In this document: piece after piece, positions 8,243 to 14,475 of the stretch
Layout of the letters: the number at the start of each line of letters is the position of its first letter
Position numbering within the stretch: the first letter of the stretch is position 1
Origin: Zancudomyces culisetae
Taxonomy: Eukaryota > Kickxellomycota > Harpellomycetes > Harpellales > Legeriomycetaceae
Direction of reading: 5' to 3'
DNA: 14,475 nt
Assembly: GCA_001969505.1 (NCBI GenBank)
Contig: LSSK01001884.1
Coordinates: forward strand, 1-14,475
Program-made: the position numbers and the translations under genes
Notes under the pieces: generated by a model
Told to the model about the DNA's origin: nothing
What the model saw: the letters and a program-made list of their open reading frames with translations, nothing else
Database searches by the model: none

Positions 8243-9726
8243 ATGTTCAAAAGTAGGTATTTCGCAAATTAGGGCTATTTTATAATATAGTGGGCCAGCT
8301 TTAGCTATAAAATTATAATCATAATTTGTATAAATATAGGTGGAGCAAAACTGAGTCGAGAGGAATATAGACGACAAAAGGATTTAGATGCGGCGAGAAA
8401 GGCAGGAAATGCACCGGCACAAGTCGATGAGGAAGGAAATGATATTAATCCACACATTCCGCAATTTATGATACAGGCTCCATGTAAGTACAAAACAACA
8501 AAAATAAAAGTTTACTGGAATATACAGTATGTACATGTATAATAATATAATAGAAAAGTGATACTGATATTAACTATCTACTGTGTGTAGGGTATGTCGA
8601 TACAAGTAAGCCAGGATTAAAACATCAGCGAAAACAAGGCGAAGAGAAAAAGGCCTCTGATGGATGGTATTCGCGAGGCGCAAGAAAAGAACAAGCATCA
8701 ACAAAGTATCGAAAGGGCGCGTGTGAAAATTGTGGTGCGGGTTCGCATAAAACCAAGGATTGTATGGAGCGACCACGCAAAAAGGGCGCGAAATGGACGG
8801 GTAAGGATATCCAGCCGGACGAAATTGTAGAAACAATAGACTTTGATTATGATAAGAAGCGGGATCGATGGAATGGATACGATTCACGTCAACACCTCAA
8901 GCTGGTAGAGGAATGGGAGCTGATAGAGGAAGCAAGAAAGAAACGCAAAGCTCAAGAGCTGGACGAGGCCATTGCATCAGGCAATATTGAGGGTACAAAT
9001 CTGCTAAATTTGGGAGATAGCAGCAGTGAAGAAGATAATGAAGACAAATACGCGGAAAGTATCGATATGCCGGGTCAAAAGTTGGATGTCCAGTCGCGCA
9101 CAACTATCCGTAACTTGCGAATTCGGGAAGACACAGCCAAGTATCTACATAACCTTGATCCAAACTCTGCATACTACGATCCAAAATCGCGGTCAATGCG
9201 TGATAACCCACATGGAAACACCGACCCACGCACACTAGCATATGCTGGAGACAACTTTTCCCGTAGTACTGGTGAAATCACTGAGCTTACAGATGTACAG
9301 GCGTATGTATGGGAAATTGATGGACGTACGGCAGCAGCACCACACATGGCAGCGCATTTACAGGCCAATCCTACACAAACTGTGCTTTTGAAGAAACAAG
9401 AAGACCAAAAGAAACTGGATGCCAAAGAACAAAGACGCCGCGAAATTCTGCAGAAATATGCAGATGAAGAATCACAGATTGGAAAGGAGGCTGAAAAGCT
9501 GGCAATGGCTAAGCAACTGACACAAACCGAACGATATGTTGAATACTCGCGACACGGGCAGGTGGTCAAAGGGGGTGGCGGCCAGCATTCCCACAAGTCG
9601 CAGTATGTTGAAGATGTGTATCCAAACAACCACACTTCAGTTTGGGGTTCGTACTGGAAAGATGGAAAATGGGGCTACAAATGTTGTCACCAGTTCTTCA
9701 AAAACTCTTACTGTGTTCCTCTTTGA
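8243..9726 (+). CDS. SLU7: Pre-mRNA splicing factor Slu7, three exons
   Basis: Slu7 acts in the spliceosome at the second catalytic step and helps select the 3' splice site. Exons are 8243-8252, 8340-8483 and 8591-9726, giving 429 residues with both junctions in phase (AGT Ser4 and TGG Trp52). The protein follows human/fission-yeast Slu7 along its whole length. It has an [11 protein letters not shown] start, [11 protein letters not shown] and INPHIP then PWYVDTSKP (residues about 9-59), and the CX2CX4HX4C zinc knuckle [14 protein letters not shown] (residues 96-109). [51 protein letters not shown] and VEYSRHG follow, ending with [24 protein letters not shown] near the C-terminus. This is the full-length form, unlike the divergent baker's yeast protein. 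The 5' microexon start (MFK) is inferred from phase and the conserved SREE region that follows. It is convergent with RPS9. Confidence 0.93.
8253..8339 (+). other. SLU7 intron 1
   Basis: 87 nt, from GTAGGT (8253) to AAATATAG (ends 8339). The in-frame donor follows ATGTTCAAAA; a second GT at 8257 would be out of phase. No canonical branch site is visible. Confidence 0.65.
8484..8590 (+). other. SLU7 intron 2
   Basis: 107 nt, from GTAAGT (8484) to GTGTGTAG (ends 8590), with a branch-like ATTAAC about 8570-8575. It splits the invariant Trp52 codon (T then GG), which verifies the junction against the conserved PWYVD motif. Confidence 0.88.
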
Positions 9727-9856
9727 GTTTTGTTAGTTTTTGTTTGACTAAATGTTTTGTATATACTTTTAATGATAAAACTAAAATTTATTTTATTTAA
9801 AAGAGCTCTCTCCCCTACAATTAAAAAAAATATATAGGCTATATATAACTATTCAT
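9727..9856. terminator. Shared 3' region of convergent SLU7 and RPS9
   Basis: 130 bp of AT-rich sequence between the two stops. A minus-strand AATAAA (TTTATT at 9787-9792) could serve RPS9. On the plus strand TATATA-like sequence near 9760 could serve SLU7. Confidence 0.35.
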
Positions 9857-10432
9857 TTATTCCTCATCCTCATCATCTCCTCCAGCTGCGCGGTTAGCTG
9901 CGTTTCTGAGGTTTCTTCTCTTTACTCTTCCTGGTCTACCGCCACCGAATGGTGAGGTCAAAGCAAAGTCAATGTGTTTCTGTGAGTCCAATCTTACAAT
10001 GAAGCTTGGTACGTTAACCAATTGCTTGCCTACTCTGATGTGGCGCTGTCTAATCAAAACTCTTGCGTGATGGACAGACTTGGCCAATCCAAGCTTGAAT
10101 ACTTGGGTTTGGAGTCTTCTTTCCAAAAAGTCCTCAATTCTGAGTGACAATACGTAATCCAACTTGGTCTTGCTTTCGTCGAGCACTCCAATTCTAATAA
10201 GTCTTCTAATCAAAGCGTTACCTTCGAACAATCTTCGTGGGTCTTTGGCATCCAACTTCAACAACTCTCTGGCTGCTCTGCGGATGTTGGACAATGTGTA
10301 TGCTACTCTCCAGATCTCTCTCTTGTTACGGAGTCCGTACTCTCCGCACAATTTAAGTTCCTGATCCAATCGCTCCTTTTCGAATGGACGACGTGGTACC
10401 TTATATGTCTTGCTACAATTTCTCAATGACAT
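9857..10432 (-). CDS. RPS9: 40S ribosomal protein uS4 (Rps9)
   Basis: uS4 is an early-binding component of the small subunit, needed for 18S rRNA processing and decoding accuracy. The 191-residue product matches fungal Rps9 almost throughout. It has [12 protein letters not shown], [20 protein letters not shown], RRAARELL and [12 protein letters not shown]. The S4 RNA-binding motif follows ([46 protein letters not shown]), then [17 protein letters not shown] and the acidic DDEDEE tail. The N-terminus is odd: MSLRNC replaces the usual MPRAPRTY-type start. The start ATG at 10432-10430 is the only one upstream of the conserved block, and the preceding exon has no usable ATG. A leader intron precedes it. 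It is convergent with SLU7 and divergent from RPL21 over a long spacer. Confidence 0.95.
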   Translation of the reverse strand: MSLRNCSKTYKVPRRPFEKERLDQELKLCGEYGLRNKREIWRVAYTLSNIRRAARELLKLDAKDPRRLFEGNALIRRLIRIGVLDESKTKLDYVLSLRIEDFLERRLQTQVFKLGLAKSVHHARVLIRQRHIRVGKQLVNVPSFIVRLDSQKHIDFALTSPFGGGRPGRVKRRNLRNAANRAAGGDDEDEE

Positions 10433-10469
10433 TGTTTATTTTTCTTTTTTTTAACACTTCGTTTAATAC

Positions 10470-10660
10470 CTAGTTAGTACATTATGATACATAAAAGTGT
10501 CAGTATTGATACTGAATACGCTTCTCATCTTGCTCAAACCACAAAAAAGTGCTTTTGTCCAAAATCATTTGAATTCGTCCTCCTTCCTCATCTTGACATT
10601 TATGTTTCAAGATTGCAGCTGCAACTCGACCACAAGTATTCTATTCGAGTATATACTTAC
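10470..10660 (-). other. Probable 5'UTR intron of RPS9
   Basis: Reading the minus strand, a GTAAGTAT donor begins at 10660. A perfect TACTAAC branch site (10479-10473) is followed without any spacer by the acceptor TAG (10472-10470). Removing 191 nt leaves a 37-nt leader before the RPS9 ATG. The intron contains two adjacent palindromes: TTGCAGCTGCAA at 10613-10624 and the stem ATCTTGA/TCAAGAT at 10590-10596 and 10607-10613. Introns near the 5' end are usual in yeast ribosomal protein genes. Confidence 0.8.
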
Positions 10661-13126
10661 CTGTCTAAAAGAGGGATCCTTCTTTAGAGTTTCGTATTAG
10701 TGAATACTTAATAGCTATATATTTTTGTTTAAAAAAGGATCAGGCCTTTAAACACGCATATATTTTTTCAAACTAAAAAAATAAAAGTAATAAACAAAAA
10801 AATTGTTAGCCTTTTGAAATAGTAATAGAAATTTTTTAAAAAAATTTTTTTTTTACTATTATTATTACCGAATTGATATTTTTGGGTGTAGTAAATTATG
10901 AATATTACTAGTGGATGTTTACCATAAAATTAAAGAATACAAGAAAAAAAAAATTTTTTTTTAGTTAGAGTAAGGGTCAAACATTTCAATATTATAAACT
11001 AAACCCAAACCCGTAAATTGAACAACCTAACATGCTTCAAATTGAATGATTTTTTTTTTTACCATTTTTTTTTCTGCGTTTTTGAAATGAAAAATTATAA
11101 TGAAAAACCGAGCAATCATTGCGAGGCTCAGACAATCAATCTTGTGTCCAACAAACTCCCCCCCACTGCGCTCAAGATATCTCTTTAAAAAAATTTTTTT
11201 ATCTTGCCAGTCTGCAAGATATATTCCCAATACGGTACCAAAATATTGATATTTTCCCTCTGAATCCTTTTGCCCTATGAATCCTTTTGCCCTATGAATC
11301 CTTTTGCCCTACATGCCCATAAAATTTTTTTTAAATACAATTGATTGGAAACCAAAGCCCTAAAAAAAAATGTTTTTAGATTATGCTGGGTAAACGCATA
11401 TTTTTTTTTGAGATTGAACATTAAGAGCATGGAGGGTGTAGGGTGGGGGGTGGGTATAGGGGTTAAGCATTTGCGGATTATTCTTGCAAATTAGCAATGT
11501 AAAAAAAAACTGCCCAAAATTCTGTTGCAGCTAATTAGTGCAAGCCTGGGTAAAAATCTCTCCCTAAACACTGCAATTTCTTTTGCCTTTTCTTTTTTTT
11601 GCATGTTGTGAATAGCCATGTACACTGTAATGTTTGTTTTAGGGTGTACATAACAAAAGTGCATTTCAAAATACCTGTTGGAAATAGCAGTATGGATGAA
11701 TAATAATGGCTCCCTCCTCCTCCTCCTTCTCCCTCGCCAAATGTTATGGCGTTAGTTGCATGTTACACGTACATCATATCTGTTTGTAACCAGATCCTCC
11801 AAAGCATAGTGATGGTTTTTGAGTGATATAATGGACACATGATAAGTCCCATTTATAGTGGTGGATCGTTTGAATTGGAAGCTGGATCCAGACATCTGTT
11901 GGAAAGATTATTTCTGTCTTAATATTACGTAGAAAATGCCGTCTAATTGGCATTATTGAAATGTTCATTAACTCTGTGTCAATAGAAAGATTTCTTTAGT
12001 GATATTACTGTAATGCCATTATAACAAATAACAATGTTGGAGATGCTATTTAGTAAATAAACAAAAAAGGCAAAGTGTTCAGTATTTCATATTGCATCTA
12101 GATATCATGTATCAATGGATGATAATAGAACGAACTAGTGATGAGTGAGGCGAAAGAGTTAGTGATACTTTAAATGACGCACATTAACTGTATATACATA
12201 TCTCTGTCTCTGTATTCCACAAGGATAGTAACAATCGGACAAATAAGTGTGATGTACTAGCAGTATCTTGTATCCAGTTGCAAGCAAAAAGCATTAGTGT
12301 AGATGCGGATATCAATGTGGATATAGATATGGATACATTTTGTATGTACCAATATTTGGGTGGCAGAATATTATAAAGTCACTTGACTTGAAGTTTGATT
12401 AGCTTAAATGCTTCTTTGGCCTTTTTTTTTCATCCAAAGCGGTAAAAACGGGTTTAATTAAGCAGCAAGAAGAAAATAAGTTATATTAAACCTCGAAAAT
12501 GAAAACTCTAGATGGATATTGGCTAATTTTGATTCAGTAATCTGTCGGGTAAGTTTTTATTGCAAAAATTAAATTAAGAGCGGACAAATACAAGTAATTG
12601 TAAACATTATTGAATTTTATGGCTGATTTTCTATTTCTTCCAAAATATGCACTTGGAACCTCAAGTAAAAAAAAGCATGTCTTGAAAATTACAAATGGAT
12701 TATTTTGCTAGGTTTTGAATTTTTATATGCTGGGTTTAGTAGCAAGAGGGGGAAGGGGAAGGGAGAAAAAAGTTTAGTTATTCGGGCTAGTTTGCGAAAA
12801 AAAATAATTTCGATTCAGGCAATGATCCTGCTAATTTCCCAATTTTTTCTCTCCTAAAAATCATTTCAAAAAAAAAAACAATAGCAATAGCAATAATTAC
12901 AAAAAATTTTTTTTTTGAACACTTTCCTTGACAAGGAGGAAAAAAAAAAAAAAATTAGGCTTCAGTTATAAAACTTTTTTTTAAAAATATTTACAGTTAT
13001 TTTAATAAAAATTAACATATAGCTATATATAATACAGCTAGAAGTATATATATATACGAAAAAATTTTTCTTGGTTGCGAGAGTTTCCAATCTGTTGTTT
13101 TGACTGACAAACACATTGTAATAAAG
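10661..13126. promoter_or_regulatory. Long intergenic region between divergent RPS9 and RPL21
   Basis: About 2.5 kb with no convincing gene, unusually long beside the compact middle region. It holds a 17-bp tandem repeat (11261-11311) and an AGCCCTAA site (11356-11363) matching the Tbf1 consensus ARCCCTAA. A G-rich stretch with GGGTGTAGGG and GGGGGGTGGG lies at about 11433-11462, and TTAGGGTGTACA at 11639-11650 resembles a telobox/Rap1-type site. Other content is many A-tract/T-tract junctions and TATA-rich sequence (13020-13056) ahead of RPL21. Around 11690-11950 the sequence is less AT-rich than its surroundings, with a 64-codon ATG frame on the minus strand (11774-11968) that I do not recognise. 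Confidence 0.5.
11261..11311. repeat. Three tandem copies of a 17-bp unit
   Basis: The unit TGAATCCTTTTGCCCTA starts at 11261, 11278 and 11295. The copies are identical apart from the base after the last, and each ends in a CCCTA core. A fourth, degenerate TGCCCAT follows at about 11314-11320. Confidence 0.9.
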
Positions 13127-13250
13127 GTAAGAACACAAACAAGTACAAGGATAGTAGTGCGGTGGAGCACAGTAGTAGAAAGTAAAAAGTAGATCATCTA
13201 AATTAAAATGGGACGAATTGTGATTGTGATTTGGTTTGAATAATGATTAG
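13127..13250 (+). other. Possible 5'UTR intron of RPL21
   Basis: A GTAAGA donor at 13127 and an ATTAG acceptor ending at 13250 would excise 124 nt and leave GTAAAAAAAG as the leader, like the TAG/GTA junction of RPS9. No good branch site is visible, so this is tentative. Splicing would remove the small upstream reading frame at 13208-13243. Confidence 0.35.
13208..13243 (+). promoter_or_regulatory. Upstream 11-codon reading frame before RPL21
   Basis: AAAATGG is a favourable start context. The frame encodes 11 residues (MGRIVIVIWFE) and stops at TAA, 26 nt before the RPL21 ATG. If the leader is not spliced, this uORF would lie in the RPL21 mRNA, which would be surprising for a highly expressed ribosomal protein gene. 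Confidence 0.35.
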
Positions 13251-13269
13251 GTAAAAAAAGAATAAAAAG

Positions 13270-13752
13270 ATGCCACACTCATTCGGTTACCGTGCACGCA
13301 CACGACACATGTTCGCAAAGGACTTCCGTAAGAAGGGTCCAGTGAAGCTGTCGACATACATGCACATTTACAAGGTAGGCGACATTGTTGATATCAAGGC
13401 TGACGGATCTATCCACAAGGGTATGCCACACAAGTTCTACCACGGAAAGACCGGTATTGTGTACAATGTGACCAAGACCTCAGTTGGAATCATCGTCAAC
13501 AAGAAGGTCCGCAGTCGATACATTGAAAAGAGAATCAACGTAAGAATCGAACACGTCAAGCGCAGCAAGTGCAGAGACGATTTCTTGAAGCGTGTAAAGG
13601 AGAACCACGCCAAGATCAAGTTGGCCAGAGAAACCGGTCAACGCGTAGTTGTCAAGCGTCAACCAGAGCAACCACGCAACGCAACCTTTGTTTCTACTTT
13701 CAACAACGCCCCAGTCACCTTGACACCAGTTCCATATGATACTTTGATTTAA
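13270..13752 (+). CDS. RPL21: 60S ribosomal protein eL21 (Rpl21)
   Basis: eL21 is a structural protein of the cytosolic large subunit near the central protuberance/5S region. The 160-residue length equals that of baker's yeast Rpl21. Family signatures are present in order: [98 protein letters not shown] and the C-terminal PVPYDTLI. The start is the ATG at 13270, giving MPHSFG where others have MGKSHG. A CTG encodes the conserved Leu in LSTY, so CTG is read as leucine. Codon use is C-richer at third positions than the neighbours, as expected for high expression. It converges on the downstream minus-strand gene with 78 bp between stops. Confidence 0.95.
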   Translation: MPHSFGYRARTRHMFAKDFRKKGPVKLSTYMHIYKVGDIVDIKADGSIHKGMPHKFYHGKTGIVYNVTKTSVGIIVNKKVRSRYIEKRINVRIEHVKRSKCRDDFLKRVKENHAKIKLARETGQRVVVKRQPEQPRNATFVSTFNNAPVTLTPVPYDTLI

Positions 13753-13830
13753 GTTTTGACTTTTTATATAATATATAATAAACTTTTAAAAGAGAATCAA
13801 AATATCATTAAAACTATGTTTCTTGCTTGA
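13753..13830. terminator. Shared 3' region of RPL21 and the convergent downstream gene
   Basis: A TATATAATATATAATAAA stretch (13765-13782) combines a TATATA-type efficiency element with AATAAA (13777-13782) for RPL21. Only 78 bp separate the two stop codons. Confidence 0.45.
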
Positions 13831-14475
13831 TTAATGAGAATTAAATTGTGTAAAAGACTCGATGTTTTCCAATTGCTTTTTGGCTAGTGCCGCCCGATCG
13901 TCCAGTCGCTGTACCTCCCAGTTAGCCAGTGCAAGTTCAAATGCAGATTTCCTCGCCTTTGCCGAAAGCGCGGCTTCGGTGTTGATTAGTGCTTGCATTT
14001 CATTGTTGAACTTGGCAGACTCGTTGAGAAAAGGCGCACAGGTTTTCATTGTTATTTCCATAGCAGCGTTGAAAATGGGTTTTGGTGCTGTTGTCAATGA
14101 ATTTTTCAGATATAAAGTCAAGAGTTGTGTTTCCTTCTCTACCTCTGGCACCTCTGGTAATGAGGTTGGTACTGATACCTCTGACTGTTTTTGTTGTTGT
14201 TGTATATTTACATTTGCTTCAATACTCCCTAATGTCCTAGGTGTCACAGCCCCACCAGAAGTTGGTACATGTGATATCATATCTGGCCTAGAATTATTGT
14301 TATTCTGAATGTCAGATGTCTGTATTGGTAAAACTGGTGGTCTAATATGCGACATCTGCTGTAGAGAAAGTGGAGGAGGTGGCGGAATATGTGGATGAGA
14401 AAATGTTGGAGGATGAAGATGTGGTGGTGGTGGGAATGGAGGATGGGTATGAGTGTGAGAGTGGGAGTGGGAGTG
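13831..14475 (-). CDS. Unrecognised protein, His/Pro-rich N-part and helical C-terminus (5' end outside window)
   Basis: The frame is open from the window edge (14475) down to TAA at 13833-13831, 214 codons, with no in-frame stop. An internal ATG at 14355 lies inside the open frame and is not necessarily the start. The visible N-part alternates His with Ser/Thr/Pro and then becomes Pro/His-rich (14475 to about 14370). A Gln/Asn/Thr-rich linker with a short Gln run follows (to about 14165). The last 100 or so residues are charged and predicted-looking helix, rich in Ala, Leu, Glu and Lys (for example INTEAALSAKARKSAFELAL and DDRAALAKKQLENIE), probably a coiled coil. There is no catalytic motif. 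A scaffold, transcription-related or vesicle-related adaptor is conceivable, but I do not recognise it. Confidence 0.7.
   Translation of the reverse strand, partial: HSHSHSHTHTHPPFPPPPHLHPPTFSHPHIPPPPPLSLQQMSHIRPPVLPIQTSDIQNNNNSRPDMISHVPTSGGAVTPRTLGSIEANVNIQQQQKQSEVSVPTSLPEVPEVEKETQLLTLYLKNSLTTAPKPIFNAAMEITMKTCAPFLNESAKFNNEMQALINTEAALSAKARKSAFELALANWEVQRLDDRAALAKKQLENIESFTQFNSH

Noticed and set aside
11027-11230. 67-codon minus-strand frame
   Set aside because: It needs a TTG start and runs through A/T homopolymers.
11774-11968. 64-codon ATG frame on the minus strand
   Set aside because: Length is within chance expectation, I see no motif or family, and no promoter or splice signals were tied to it.
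12138-12144. GTGATGA as box C of a C/D snoRNA
   Set aside because: No CTGA box D or closing stem within a suitable distance downstream.
1-14475. tRNA, 5S rRNA, snRNA or CRISPR array
   Set aside because: I scanned for B-box-like GGTTCRANYCC, conserved snRNA motifs and spaced direct repeats and found none convincing.

Overview
The window looks like nuclear DNA of a budding yeast (Saccharomycotina). It is AT-rich and carries short introns with GTAAGT-like donors. The genes are of fungal type: a TRAPPII Trs65-like subunit, mitochondrial bL21m, the step-2 splicing factor Slu7, and ribosomal proteins uS4 (Rps9) and eL21 (Rpl21). CTG codons fall at conserved leucines in eL21 and Slu7, and TGA ends Slu7, so I see no sign of a CUG-Ser/Ala code. 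Long, full-length Slu7 and a branch site touching its 3' splice site (TACTAAC directly followed by TAG in the RPS9 leader) hint at an early-diverging, Yarrowia/Geotrichum-like lineage. That placement is inference; I cannot name the species.

Left region (1-3769): a pyrimidine-rich tract is followed by two 166-bp inverted repeats (379-544 and 1791-1956, three mismatches). They enclose a 1246-bp segment holding a small, cysteine- and tryptophan-containing reading frame. It begins with a signal-peptide-like leader, but an in-frame TGA separates the leader from the body (1043-1603). About 1.8 kb of very AT-rich DNA without a convincing gene follows. This inverted-repeat cassette is the most unusual object in the window.

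Middle region (3770-10432): four housekeeping genes lie as two convergent pairs, TRS65 (+) with MRPL49 (-), then SLU7 (+) with RPS9 (-). MRPL49 and SLU7 share a 636-bp divergent promoter region. TRS65 appears split by an intron whose acceptor is not resolved, MRPL49 has one intron in its presequence, SLU7 has two (the first exon is only 10 nt), and RPS9 has a 5'UTR intron.

Right region (10661-14475): a long (about 2.5 kb) intergenic region separates the divergent ribosomal protein genes RPS9 and RPL21. It holds a 17-bp tandem repeat, CCCTA-type motifs and many A-tract/T-tract junctions. RPL21 (+) converges on an unrecognised gene (-) whose 5' end lies outside the window.

The genes serve general functions (Golgi trafficking, mitochondrial and cytosolic translation, splicing). 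Nothing links them into one pathway except co-regulation that could be expected of RPS9 and RPL21.
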